A DNA stretch of 64,000 bases, from the NCBI GenBank assembly GCA_039028975.1, contig JBCCHB010000022.1, forward strand, positions 1 through 64,000, read 5' to 3'. The notes beneath the pieces were generated by a model, which worked only from the letters and a program-made list of their open reading frames with translations, searched no databases and had not been told where the DNA came from. This stretch comes from JAHBNG01 sp039028975 (GTDB lineage: Bacteria; Chloroflexota; Anaerolineae; Caldilineales; Caldilineaceae). A program made the translations under genes and the position numbers. Positions 1 through 9,241 of the stretch are shown here, in pieces; the first letter of the stretch is position 1, and the number at the start of each line of letters is the position of its first letter.

Positions 1-492
1 AGATTTCTCGCTAGGGACCCATCGCTCGGGCTGGATATTCTTGTTTTCTCCGCCCAAGCGGCCATATGGTGAGCAGATGGCTCGAAATGACAATGATGCA
101 CCTCTTTTTCTATTACGAAATCTGTACACTCTACCCCAAAAGGATGTGGGTAAAGGTAAGCCTAAAAGGACGGGCTACAACATTGCCATGTATTGGTCTT
201 ACCCCACAAAAGCTCAGACAACCAAAAAAAGGAGGGGAGAATTGCAAGGAAGGTGCTGAGCTGCGCCATCTATCGCTAGGCTGACACAAGCCAAACTTGC
301 GACCATAAGTGTTGACTTAAGCGGCTATAGTCAGCGTTTGGGCCGCTCAGAACCTCGGTTTCTAGACGAAGTAATGATCAACGCTACTTAAGCAAAGCCA
401 GCCTGAAAAGTCGAATCATCATGAGGTCGTTGAGGGGCCCCACTGGCAGCAACCCTGTCAATGAGTAATTTGAAGACAGGTTCGCCGAATAA
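1..492. other. Left-edge intergenic region with repeat debris
   Basis: No convincing gene is seen. Two short overlapping reading frames near position 50 lack a plausible ribosome-binding site and any family resemblance. Positions 146-222 hold a half copy of a repeat (here family C) that recurs at 10741-10803, both containing CTAAAAGGACGGGCTACAAC and CCCCACAAAAGCTC. The opening bases (AGATTTCTCGCT) resemble the degenerate dispersed repeat also seen near 6045 and 10370. Confidence 0.5.
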
Positions 493-3090
493 GTGACTGA
501 TAATTCTATACGTTTGCTGCGGGGTTTTCTGAGACAAAACCACAGTTTTCAACCGGAAGCAACTATAGTATATACTTGGCCCATGACGATCTTCTCTGCG
601 CCTGGGCTTTTGTTTATTCTTGCCATTTGGCTCCTACTGCTTGGGTGGCTGCACCGCCGTTCAAGCCAGCATAAGCCCACTTTGATCGATGTTGCGGACC
701 TCTTTGCTGGTGGGCTGCTCTTTCTTATCACAATTGCCTTCTTTTGGCGAACGCTGATTGGTGATGTCTTTCAGCCTGCCGACGGAGGCGATCTGGTCTC
801 CTTTCTCTTTCCTACCTACCGCTTTTCGGCCACCCAGATTAGCCAATGGTCTCTGCCGATTTGGAACCCTCATCTGTATGGGGGAGCGCCCTTTATCAGC
901 GATATCCAGGCAGGATTTCTCTACTTACCGAACCTGTTTCTTTTTCTGCTGGATCCATTCTTCGATTACCGGGTTATGCAAATTCTATCCCAACTCCATC
1001 TCTTCTGGGCTGGTTTGGGGATGTATGTGCTGTTGCGTTCACTGCGATGGCAAGAATGGACACCATCTCGCCCAGCGTCCATTCTTGCTGCTATTGCCTT
1101 TCAGTTTAGCGATCCCTTTTTGATCCATTTGGGCAACCTCAACCTCATCGCGGTCCTCAGTTGGCTACCCTGGATTTTGGCAGCCTTTCATCGCGCCTTT
1201 ACTCAGCAAAGCTTCCGGTGGGGTGGAATCGGGGCGCTGCTCTTCTCCATAGCCAATTACGCTGGTCACGCTCAAAGCAGCATCTACCTCGCTTTTGCTT
1301 TGGGCACCTACTGGCTCGTTGCAACTTGGAGCATGACTTCCGAGCCTTTATCTTCCGAGTCAACGAATCAAGTTGTAGATGATTCAGATCGATCCGTTGA
1401 TAATCGTTCGATTTCCATAAGCCATATCATCAATCGCCATCTTGCGACTCTACCTTATCTCCTCGTTACCGTGGTGCTGACCTTGCTTCTAACTGCGCCC
1501 ATTCTTCTACCGGCCATTGAGATGAGTACCTTTACCGAACGGGCCGATCTCACCTACCAAGAGACGACGCAATTTTCACTGGCCCCCACGCAAGCCGTTG
1601 GACTCATCACCCCGAGTTTCTTTGGGCGCGGACCAGCCCTTCACTGGGGATTGTGGGATCGAGTAGAAACACCCTATGCGGGAATCATTACGTTGATGTT
1701 GGCTATTCTGGGGCTGACCCTGGCGAATCCAAGGCAGCGTCGTCTGCTTTGGCCTTGGATTGGCATCGCCGTCTTTGGCTTTGCAACAGCCTTAGGCGTC
1801 TACTCAATTCTACACGGTTGGTTAACCTTGCTTGTGCCTAGCTTTGATCAGTTCCGCGCACCAGCCCGGTCCCTCGTGCTATGGACATTGGGTGTCTCCA
1901 TCATGGCTGCCTTTGGGCTGGATCGGATTCGAGCGCTAGGTCATCAGCTAATATCTTCTCCTGGCAATCAAACCACGGTCAACCATGCATCTATGCAGCA
2001 CAGAATACTTGGTACAGGATCCAAGTTTCTTGCTGGCGTTACCTTGCCCCTTAGCTACCTCTCACTGCTCCTAACCCAGCATAACGAGAGTATGTTTTTG
2101 CGGGCCTCGGTGGCCGCCATTGCATTAACCGTGGCTGCATTTTTCTGGCTGATTGGCTGGGCCATGATTAGCACATACCAAGCCCGATGGATGAATTCGA
2201 GCACCTTTGGCTGGCTTATGGTGGGGATTCTCTTTGCAGAACTGAGTGCCAATGGCGGTGCATATTTGGATGTGAGCGAGCGTGACCCAACGACGGGATA
2301 CCATCACCCAGAAATTGTGGCCTTTCTACAAGGAGAAGCTCAAGCACCGAATGATCTATTCCGCATCGACACGCGCACGGATATCCAGTCAATCTGGCAA
2401 CCCAACGCGGCAATCTACCATAATTTGCAGGACGTTTGGGGCGTTGCCAATCCACTGGTCTTGGAATCATGGAAGCGAATGTGGAACGCAACCGGTGGGC
2501 GACACACACGGGTCTATGATATGCTTAACGTCAAATATGTGCTCGTGCCTGACGGGGTGCCATTGCCAGACGGGAAATTCGAGATAGCCTTTGATACGCC
2601 AGGTCCGCTATCGGTTCATAAAAATCTTGGTTTTATGCCCAGGGCATGGGTTGTTCATTCTGCCCAATTCGTTGCCGATGAGGACGCTGCCTTTGCTGCA
2701 TTGGGGCGTGAGGACTTCGATCCCAATCGCACCCTGATTCTGATAGCCGATCAGGGTGAAACGAACTCCCAAGACAACAGCCCCGATCAGAAGGCAACAG
2801 CAACCATTCTACACTATGGCAGCAGTGAGATGACGCTCCAAGTCCAGACGGCATCTCCCGGTTACCTGGTTCTGAGTGAAGTCTGGTATCCAGGTTGGAG
2901 AGCTACGGTCAACGACGCATCACAGCCTGTTCTGCAAGCGAATGGTGCCCAGCGCGCTGTTCGCATCCCGACGGGCAATTCAACAATCAGGCTTTGGTTC
3001 AGCCCAAATAGTTGGCGTTTGGGACTTAGCGGCTTCGTGATCGGCCTTTTGCTTCTTGTACTCTGTCTACTGAACATCAAGAAACCATAG
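493..3090 (+). CDS. YfhO-family polytopic membrane protein
   Basis: A large integral membrane protein (865 residues from this GTG) resembling the bacterial YfhO family, thought to act in glycosylation or polysaccharide assembly at the cell membrane; the substrate is unknown. About a dozen hydrophobic segments fill roughly residues 30-600. A soluble C-terminal domain of about 230 residues follows, with the YfhO-typical VWYPGWRATV stretch and one last transmembrane helix at the end. An ATG at 583 would start the protein directly before the first membrane helix and is an equally good start; neither has a strong ribosome-binding site. The sulfatase follows after 69 bases on the same strand. Confidence 0.8.
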   Translation: MTDNSIRLLRGFLRQNHSFQPEATIVYTWPMTIFSAPGLLFILAIWLLLLGWLHRRSSQHKPTLIDVADLFAGGLLFLITIAFFWRTLIGDVFQPADGGDLVSFLFPTYRFSATQISQWSLPIWNPHLYGGAPFISDIQAGFLYLPNLFLFLLDPFFDYRVMQILSQLHLFWAGLGMYVLLRSLRWQEWTPSRPASILAAIAFQFSDPFLIHLGNLNLIAVLSWLPWILAAFHRAFTQQSFRWGGIGALLFSIANYAGHAQSSIYLAFALGTYWLVATWSMTSEPLSSESTNQVVDDSDRSVDNRSISISHIINRHLATLPYLLVTVVLTLLLTAPILLPAIEMSTFTERADLTYQETTQFSLAPTQAVGLITPSFFGRGPALHWGLWDRVETPYAGIITLMLAILGLTLANPRQRRLLWPWIGIAVFGFATALGVYSILHGWLTLLVPSFDQFRAPARSLVLWTLGVSIMAAFGLDRIRALGHQLISSPGNQTTVNHASMQHRILGTGSKFLAGVTLPLSYLSLLLTQHNESMFLRASVAAIALTVAAFFWLIGWAMISTYQARWMNSSTFGWLMVGILFAELSANGGAYLDVSERDPTTGYHHPEIVAFLQGEAQAPNDLFRIDTRTDIQSIWQPNAAIYHNLQDVWGVANPLVLESWKRMWNATGGRHTRVYDMLNVKYVLVPDGVPLPDGKFEIAFDTPGPLSVHKNLGFMPRAWVVHSAQFVADEDAAFAALGREDFDPNRTLILIADQGETNSQDNSPDQKATATILHYGSSEMTLQVQTASPGYLVLSEVWYPGWRATVNDASQPVLQANGAQRAVRIPTGNSTIRLWFSPNSWRLGLSGFVIGLLLLVLCLLNIKKP

Positions 3091-3159
3091 CTCTGCCACT
3101 TTTACTCAGGTCGTCAGACGACACAACTATCTACCATCCACTTTCTATTATCCACCATT

Positions 3160-4623
3160 ATGAAAAACGTACTTATCATCCTGACCGATCAACTGCGCAA
3201 AGATACATTGGGTTGCTACGGCAATTCCATCTGTCAGACACCCAATATCGATAGGTTGGCCGAGCGCGGCGTCTGTTTTAATCGAAATTACGTTGCCAAT
3301 CCCATCTGTATGCCCAACCGTCTCTCTATCTTTACCGGGCAGTATCCACGCAACCATAAGATGTGGACCAATGGTCTCTACTTCAATAAAGCACGCCGGA
3401 CCATGGCAACCGAATTTACCCAGCATGGCTATCAGACGGCCGCCTTTGGGAAATTACACTTTACGCCCTATCAGGGTGACAGTGGAGACTATGAATCAGG
3501 CAAATTTTGGGAAACACAAGGAAATGCTCATCCTTGGCATGGGCCATACTGGGGATTTGAGCATGTAGAGCTAACCATTGGCCACACAAAGCCCCTGGCT
3601 CACTATGGACGGTGGTTTGAGGCAAACGGTGGCACCCCGGAGATGTTTGTACGCAGGCCGATCTCTGGCGCACCTCAATCTGGCGTGCGAGATATGCCCC
3701 CAGAGCTTCATGACTCGGCCTTTGTGGGAACACGGGCTGCTTCGTTTTTGCGAGAGCAACGGAATAGGGAGCGCCCCTTTTTTGCCGTCGCCAGCTTTCC
3801 CGATCCTCACCATCCCTTCGATCCGCCCGAGGCTGTTGCCCAATCTTACTCACCGGAAGAGGTAAACCCACCCATTGGCACACCTGATGACCTTAATGAG
3901 CGACCCGAACACTACAGACAACACTTTCAAGGTGGCTGGCATCGTAGCGGCCCAATAGAGGCGAGCCGCCCCCAAGGGATTCCAGAGAACCAGCAGAATG
4001 AGATGATCGCCCACACCTATGCCATGGTCGACCTGATTGACCGTAATGTGGGTATCATCTTGGATACGTTGTTTGAAGAAGGGTTGGCTGAGGAAACGCT
4101 GGTTCTCTTTACATCCGACCACGGCGAGCTATTGGGCGATTACGGACTCTGGTTCAAGGGACCCTTCTTCTATGAAGGATTGATCAACACACCTCTGATT
4201 ATGGCGGGAATGGATTGCGTACCTGGGATGGTCTCGGATGCGCTGGTTTCCGATGTGGACTTAGCCCCAACCCTCTACGATTTAACCGGCGTCCCTAAGC
4301 CCTTTTACATTGATGGTCTCTCTCAGAAGGCTCATTTGCTCGACCCAGGCCAAAGCGTACGAGAGCACTGCTTAATTGAGTACCACACCGGGTATGGTCA
4401 ACATGATCAAGCATCCAAAGCGTTGGTCACGGCAGATACCAAGTATATCCACCACCAATCAGGGGAGTTAGAATTAACAGATCTGCTAAATGACCCCACC
4501 GAACAGTACAACCTAGCAGCATCTCGCTCTTACCAGGAGACACTAAGCCAAATGCAGGTAGCTATGCTCTCTGAGTTGATTGGGACCGAATCCAAGTGGC
4601 CCGAGCAGATTGCGTTGGCATAG
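3160..4623 (+). CDS. Sulfatase (formylglycine-dependent, alkaline phosphatase fold)
   Basis: A 487-residue type I sulfatase that would hydrolyse sulfate esters. The signature C-x-P-x-R is present as CMPNR at residues 50-54, so the nucleophile would be a formylglycine made from Cys50. Metal ligands are visible in the N-terminal TDQ (residues 9-11) and in the SDHGELLGDYG stretch typical of the family. No signal peptide is seen, so it is probably cytoplasmic. No sulfatase-modifying enzyme is in this window. The ATG lacks a clear ribosome-binding site and follows the YfhO-like gene closely, so co-transcription is possible. The substrate cannot be told from the sequence. Confidence 0.9.
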   Translation: MKNVLIILTDQLRKDTLGCYGNSICQTPNIDRLAERGVCFNRNYVANPICMPNRLSIFTGQYPRNHKMWTNGLYFNKARRTMATEFTQHGYQTAAFGKLHFTPYQGDSGDYESGKFWETQGNAHPWHGPYWGFEHVELTIGHTKPLAHYGRWFEANGGTPEMFVRRPISGAPQSGVRDMPPELHDSAFVGTRAASFLREQRNRERPFFAVASFPDPHHPFDPPEAVAQSYSPEEVNPPIGTPDDLNERPEHYRQHFQGGWHRSGPIEASRPQGIPENQQNEMIAHTYAMVDLIDRNVGIILDTLFEEGLAEETLVLFTSDHGELLGDYGLWFKGPFFYEGLINTPLIMAGMDCVPGMVSDALVSDVDLAPTLYDLTGVPKPFYIDGLSQKAHLLDPGQSVREHCLIEYHTGYGQHDQASKALVTADTKYIHHQSGELELTDLLNDPTEQYNLAASRSYQETLSQMQVAMLSELIGTESKWPEQIALA

Positions 4624-4733
4624 AAATAAAAAGTCTCAGCTAATCAGCCGTCAGCTAGGTCAGAGCCGCCCCCTGCGTGAGCAGCCAGAATTCGTCCATG
4701 CTTCGGGATCGGATTTTTATACTCTCTTATATT

Positions 4734-4761
4734 AAAAAAGCCCTGCGAATGCAGGGCTTTT
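4734..4761. terminator. Bidirectional rho-independent terminator
   Basis: The inverted repeat AAAAGCCCTGC/GCAGGGCTTTT with a GAAT loop has A-run and T-run flanks on its two sides. It lies between the convergent sulfatase and the membrane-protein gene and could serve both strands. Confidence 0.85.
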
Positions 4762-4785
4762 CATCGTGTATGGGTTTGTAAGATT

Positions 4786-5526
4786 CTAGGCCAGGGAGCC
4801 GCTTCGGGTCCAGTGATAAGTGGCTCGTTGATTCAGCGGCAGTTGAGCAACGGATGGTGGATTGTCCTCATCAACAGCCTGTAATTCAGCCCGCTCAATA
4901 ATAATTTGGGCCATGGCTGGATCCAATTTTCGATCTTCCCGGTCTTTGATCAACTCGCCCTCAAGGACGTGGTAAACGTGCATATCGGCATCTTCTGGCT
5001 GGCTATCCCGGCGACCAACCAAGACATCGATGCGATAGATATCTGACCATTTCCAGCTCTTATTTCGATACCAAAAGCGAATCGGGTTATTGATGTAAAT
5101 CCCTTCATTGTTCAGCTCATACGTTTGATAATTATCGAGCATATCACTAAAGAGGAGCAGTACACCCCAAATGACAAAGGACCAAGCAGTTGCGTCGGCA
5201 TAGAAGGTCTTGGTCATGCCCATGGAAAAGGCCATTACGCCTGCTAAAGTAAGTGCTATGGCAATGGTGGGATTCTTCTGGACGCCTCGGAATTGTATTG
5301 GTTCCAATGGTGGGAGTTCCTCCTCTTCCTGAGGAGGTTCGGCGGAGCTTGCATCTGCTTCTGGGCCAACTGCATCTTCAGCTATCTCCTCACCTTCTTC
5401 TTCTACTGGCTCTGACCCAGCATCTGCATCAACTAAATCACCCTCTGTCGCTTCCGCTGTTGTTTCCGTAGCGGCGTCATTTACACCTTCGCCTTCGGTG
5501 ACTGATTCTTCCACGGCTTCAGCCAT
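4786..5526 (-). CDS. Membrane protein with acidic N-terminus and PH-like domain
   Basis: A 246-residue protein of unknown function. Residues 1-75 are very rich in Glu, Asp and Ala and probably disordered. Two hydrophobic segments follow (about 86-103 and 109-127). After these comes a segment with the look of a bacterial PH-like (YdbS-type) domain: YELNNEGIYI followed by a WSDIYRIDV strand. The ATG is preceded by GGGAGAT at good spacing, which supports this start. The gene is monocistronic between a terminator and a 580-bp gap. The PH assignment is inference from pattern only. Confidence 0.65.
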   Translation of the reverse strand: MAEAVEESVTEGEGVNDAATETTAEATEGDLVDADAGSEPVEEEGEEIAEDAVGPEADASSAEPPQEEEELPPLEPIQFRGVQKNPTIAIALTLAGVMAFSMGMTKTFYADATAWSFVIWGVLLLFSDMLDNYQTYELNNEGIYINNPIRFWYRNKSWKWSDIYRIDVLVGRRDSQPEDADMHVYHVLEGELIKDREDRKLDPAMAQIIIERAELQAVDEDNPPSVAQLPLNQRATYHWTRSGSLA

Positions 5527-5828
5527 TTTTTATCTCCCAAATATTGCTAATCGTTTGGCTCATCTCTGCAAAGTGCACTAACCAACTTCAGTTAGAACAT
5601 AAAAACGTTAAGTTACACACTTTCGGCTGATGAGTGAATCATTTTGAGTTCGTTGAATTAAAGTAGAGCTTCTTCTCTAACTATTTACAAATACGTTTAT
5701 CTTCTGCTCCGTTTGAAAATGACCGCAGCACAATAAAGTATAGTCACAAATATGCTTCTGCCCAAATATGACATAAGGAAAAATAAATTAACCCTCAGTA
5801 GTTGGACATGTAACGGATTACACCACGG

Positions 5829-5909
5829 CAGATGAAAATCAAACAAAGATTAGAAGATTTCACAGATTTTTACCTTTCTAATCTTTTCATCCCTGTTATT
5901 TTCAGGGCG
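5829..5909 (+). repeat. Dispersed repeat family E, copy 1
   Basis: This stretch is strongly similar to 62430-62507. Shared blocks include AACAAAGATTAG, CTTTCTAA, CTTTTCATC and TGTTATTT. The element is internally palindromic (AAGATTAG versus CTAATCTT). Confidence 0.75.
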
Positions 5910-5945
5910 AATCCCAATGTCAATAGAGGCTATTCGGTACCGTCA

Positions 5946-5972
5946 CTTTGCAGCTTGGTTACAGCTGCAAAG
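5946..5972. repeat. Perfect 10-bp hairpin
   Basis: CTTTGCAGCT and AGCTGCAAAG are exact reverse complements separated by seven bases. There is no T-run, so it is not a classical terminator. Confidence 0.6.
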
Positions 5973-6106
5973 CGGCACTGTGACCCAACAGAGTGACATT
6001 GGAACTTATTCCTTAGGAACGAGAATTGAATAAAACCAAACGAAAGATCTCTCGAGTACCCGAGATGACAGGGTCGAAGTTTCGGGTTTTATTTGCTCTT
6101 GATTCC

Positions 6107-7483
6107 TTAGTCCAACGAGAGTCGATATCCACGACCCCGGACGGTTGAAAGGAAGCTTGGCGTACTGGGATCCGGCTCAATCTTCTGCCGCAGCCGACTG
6201 ATCAACTTTTCAATGCGGGCATCGTCGACTTCATCAATATAACTCTCACCCCAAACGTTGGTCACAATCTGATATTTGTCGATAATTTTGTCTGCATTGT
6301 TAAAGAGCAGAAGCATTAGCTTATATTCTAGATGGGTTAGCGTCTCCACTGATTCGCCACCTACAAGAACCTCTCCACTATCTGTGTCCACCCAAAGCCG
6401 AACCTCTTCTGGCTGCTTATGGTTAATTTGCCTCTGGATATACTCTGCGAGAAGCCGCGAAAAGACCTTCGGTTTCCCCTCCACTTTGCGCAGAATATGT
6501 TTGCGATAGAGTTCATCCAAGGATTTGGCCAAAGCCTCTTCTCCTGGCTTAAATAGAAGGAGAATCGTCTCTTGATGGGATTCGCTTAAGGTAGACCATA
6601 TTTTTTCGCACTCGTACATCAGATCTTTTGCCAACCGGAACTGGCGAGATACATTACGATGCAACTCCCATCGCTCGACGGGCATAGCAGATTGGTCAGT
6701 GCTCTCAAGGGCCTCTTCCAACACGCGGTAAACGCCATCTAACATACCGGGATGACCACCAGTCCATTGATAAATAAAGTCATAATCTTCCTGTGCAAAC
6801 GGAACCTCATAAGCTTGCATGTAGCGTCGAATGTGGCGATTTGTGTCGGGTCTGGTTAACGGGGTCAGATGCCAGGTACGGTGGCGAAAGAGTTCACAAA
6901 ATTCCACACAATGGTCTTCATCCGTACGGTATTGGGTAAGGGAATCCATGGTGGCTGTCACATAGACCAACTTATTCACATATCGATCCTTGAGCGCTCG
7001 TAGATTCAAAAAGACCCTTGGATCAATTTGGTCAAAAGGTTCATCAAATTCATCAAAGAGCAAAACAAGCTGACCAGGAATATTTTGCAAAATAGATGTT
7101 AGTCCTTGATTGAAGCTGAGCGGGATTTGAAATTCGCTATCTGGCGCGATTAGTTTCTCATACGCCGCATTTAACTCAGATAGGTCAGTTTGCTCAATTT
7201 CGCCCTCTTTCAAGGAGCGCAGCACGACCTCGTAAAATCCTTGATCACTCATGTCCAACATACGATTGCAGTCCACGTAGATGGATACAATCTGCTGCCC
7301 AGCTTCACCAATCTCTTGCACCCAAACGTCATTTTCCGATAACAAACGCATAAGTGAGGATTTGCCAATATTGCTAAATCCGGTCACGGCGACACTCTGC
7401 ATGTTACGCAAGTATTCAATAATGTTTTGGATGTCGTGACGGCGCATATATCCACCGTCAGGAAGACGTAATGTTCGTGGCAT
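6107..7483 (-). CDS. AAA/STAND-type ATPase with C-terminal OmpR-type winged helix
   Basis: A 458-residue ATP-dependent transcription regulator candidate. A Walker A motif lies at residues 35-43 (GFSNIGKSS) and a Walker B at 141-148 (LLFDEFDE), followed by TGGHPG (241-246), a feature of archaeal-type and STAND NTPases. Residues 362-458 form an OmpR/PhoB-type winged helix ending in TVRGRGYRLS. A nucleotide-gated DNA-binding switch is the likely role; the target is unknown. The start could be the second Met (7447), which has GGTGG upstream. A family A element begins just upstream of the gene. Confidence 0.85.
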   Translation of the reverse strand: MPRTLRLPDGGYMRRHDIQNIIEYLRNMQSVAVTGFSNIGKSSLMRLLSENDVWVQEIGEAGQQIVSIYVDCNRMLDMSDQGFYEVVLRSLKEGEIEQTDLSELNAAYEKLIAPDSEFQIPLSFNQGLTSILQNIPGQLVLLFDEFDEPFDQIDPRVFLNLRALKDRYVNKLVYVTATMDSLTQYRTDEDHCVEFCELFRHRTWHLTPLTRPDTNRHIRRYMQAYEVPFAQEDYDFIYQWTGGHPGMLDGVYRVLEEALESTDQSAMPVERWELHRNVSRQFRLAKDLMYECEKIWSTLSESHQETILLLFKPGEEALAKSLDELYRKHILRKVEGKPKVFSRLLAEYIQRQINHKQPEEVRLWVDTDSGEVLVGGESVETLTHLEYKLMLLLFNNADKIIDKYQIVTNVWGESYIDEVDDARIEKLISRLRQKIEPDPSTPSFLSTVRGRGYRLSLD

Positions 7484-7512
7484 GAGGTAGGCTCGCTGCT
7501 CTATTGAGGCGC

Positions 7513-7603
7513 TATATATGGCCAGAAAAGTCTGTCCTCCCTTCCCGGAATTTCCCGGGTAGATGGCTCAAGAGTCGAGACAAGACTTTTCTGGCGAAGT
7601 GTA
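7513..7603. repeat. Palindromic repeat family A, copy 1
   Basis: A 91-bp element with near-perfect terminal inverted repeats: GCCAGAAAAGTCTGTC at one end and GACAAGACTTTTCTGGC at the other, flanked by TATA. The centre carries the smaller palindrome CCCGGAATTTCCCGGG. Related copies are at 10467, 21860, 22863, 30887, 34186, 50891 and, truncated, 55635. Confidence 0.85.
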
Positions 7604-7911
7604 CTGGATATCTCAGATTTACTCAGCAGGTAAATTGTTTTATGGCCACAGTCAAAATACCCTCAGCTCTTCTGGCGTGGCTCAAGGCACGTTGCATACC
7701 ATTCATAATTGCCTCAAAATTATAGCACGCAATAGATAGCTGTGCTACAATTCAATCGGCTTGGGAAGCATCTCATTTTTGGGGTAGTTGTTGGCATCAG
7801 TCGCGCCCACAGTGCAACCACTCTCTAGCCCCATTCGCTTCTCATATGCCTACTCATTCATTCTCACAATTTGACCAAGAGAATTCCACAGCGTCTAGGA
7901 TAAGAGATGGT
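7604..7911. other. Intergenic region upstream of proB
   Basis: About 300 bases between repeat A1 and the chosen proB start. No gene is seen. A -10-like TACAAT near 7745 lacks a convincing -35 partner. Confidence 0.4.
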
Positions 7912-9051
7912 ATGGCACCCCTCAATACGGAGAAGACAACTATCTACAAGCGAATTGTTATTAAGATCGGTACGAATGTACTAACGGAGAATCACAAACT
8001 CCAACGGGCAAGAATGCTTGAGATTGTGCGCCAATGCGCCCTTCTCTACAATCAAGGCTGTAACGTTGTGGTCTGTACCTCAGCGGCGGTGGCCGTTGGA
8101 CGTTCTATCCTTGCTTTTCCTACATTGCCCGATAATATCTCCAGCAAACAACTATTGGCTGCTGTGGGGCAGTGCCGCTTGATGCAAACTTGGGAGCAGC
8201 TCTTTGACATCTACTCGATTCATGTTGGCCAAATTCTCTTAACTCGGGCTGATGTAGAAAATCGGCGTCGCTTTCTCAATGCACGGGATGCATTAACCGC
8301 ATTAATTGATCATCGCATTGTTCCTGTAGTGAATGAAAATGATGCCGTTGCCACCGAAGAGATCCGGGTAGGTGATAACGACAACCTCTCGGCTCTTCTG
8401 GCAACGTTGGTTAACGCAGATCTGTTACTCATCTTAACCGATCAACCTGGTCTCTTTACTGCCGATCCCCGTACAGACTCAAATGCCAAACTCATTCCAG
8501 AAGTCCATAAGATTGATGATAATTTGAAAAAATTGGCCGGAGATAGTATGAGCGGAGTGGGTGTTGGCGGCATGATTACCAAATTACAGGCCGCGGATAC
8601 GGCTCGCCGTGCTGGGGCAGATGTAATTATTGCTGACGGATTGGGGACCGATGTGGTCTTACGAGCGGTCCAAGGTGTAACCATCGGTACACGATTCCCC
8701 GCCATTGATTCACCCATCGAAAGTCGCAAACGCTGGTTACTTGCCGGTGCAACACCAATGGGTCGTATATTAGTGGATGCAGGAGCAGTACGTGCCCTCT
8801 GTCATCAAGGTAAGAGCTTGCTCCCCGCGGGCATAGTGGATACAAGTGGTTTGTTTGAGCGAGGTGACATTGTCACAATCTGCGATAGGCAGATGAATGA
8901 ATTTGCCCGCGGCCTTACCTCCTATGCCAGTAAAGATTTGCAGGCAATCAAAGGGTGCCGCTCAGACCAGATTACTGACCATTTAGGGTATACCTATGGT
9001 CCTACGGTTGTTCATCGCAATGATATGGTTTTGCTGACGGAGAAGAGCTAA
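7912..9051 (+). CDS. proB: Glutamate 5-kinase with C-terminal PUA domain
   Basis: This enzyme catalyses the ATP-dependent phosphorylation of glutamate to gamma-glutamyl phosphate, the first step of proline synthesis. The amino-acid-kinase domain begins with KRIVIKIGTNVLT and contains the G5K block VGDNDNLSALLA followed by LTDQPGLFTADPR. The C-terminal PUA domain includes RILVDAGAVRAL and LLPAGI. Length from this ATG is 379 residues, normal for PUA-containing ProB. An upstream ATG at 7846 would add 22 residues without homology and has no ribosome-binding site. proA is not adjacent, which is unusual for this pair. Confidence 0.92.
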   Translation: MAPLNTEKTTIYKRIVIKIGTNVLTENHKLQRARMLEIVRQCALLYNQGCNVVVCTSAAVAVGRSILAFPTLPDNISSKQLLAAVGQCRLMQTWEQLFDIYSIHVGQILLTRADVENRRRFLNARDALTALIDHRIVPVVNENDAVATEEIRVGDNDNLSALLATLVNADLLLILTDQPGLFTADPRTDSNAKLIPEVHKIDDNLKKLAGDSMSGVGVGGMITKLQAADTARRAGADVIIADGLGTDVVLRAVQGVTIGTRFPAIDSPIESRKRWLLAGATPMGRILVDAGAVRALCHQGKSLLPAGIVDTSGLFERGDIVTICDRQMNEFARGLTSYASKDLQAIKGCRSDQITDHLGYTYGPTVVHRNDMVLLTEKS

Positions 9052-9139
9052 GGTGGCTGGCTATCTACATGCAACCATTCCATACCCCGCTTCATACCAG
9101 CCCCCTACCTTGCGCAAAGCCAACTAGCCGAAACAACGC

Positions 9140-9224
9140 TATACAGTGGTCGTTTTGAAAGCGGACATTTTCCATAGCTCTATTGGAGAGCCAAAAGACC
9201 TGATTTCAAGCGAAGCTGAATATA
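9140..9224. repeat. Palindromic repeat family B, copy 1
   Basis: An 85-bp element running from TATACAGTGGTCGTTTTG to AAGCGAAGCTGAATATA. It is an ORF-compatible insertion directly upstream of the dipeptidase gene, so the reading frame that runs through it (from 9146) is not evidence for an earlier start. Confidence 0.75.
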
Positions 9225-9241
9225 TAGAAAAGGAGAATTCC

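Larger units (their letters stand above)
5527..6106. other. Intergenic region with several repeats
   Basis: It holds a short family B remnant (5699-5741, with GCTCCGTTTGAAAATGACCGCAG), family E copy 1 (5829-5909), a perfect hairpin (5946-5972) and a degenerate repeat near 6045. No gene is apparent. Confidence 0.6.

Noticed and set aside
41..284. Two overlapping short frames at the left edge
   Set aside because: No ribosome-binding site or family resemblance, and they run through repeat family C.
9146..9241. N-terminal extension of the M19 dipeptidase
   Set aside because: The extension is the translation of a family B repeat; the ATG at 9242 has an ideal ribosome-binding site.
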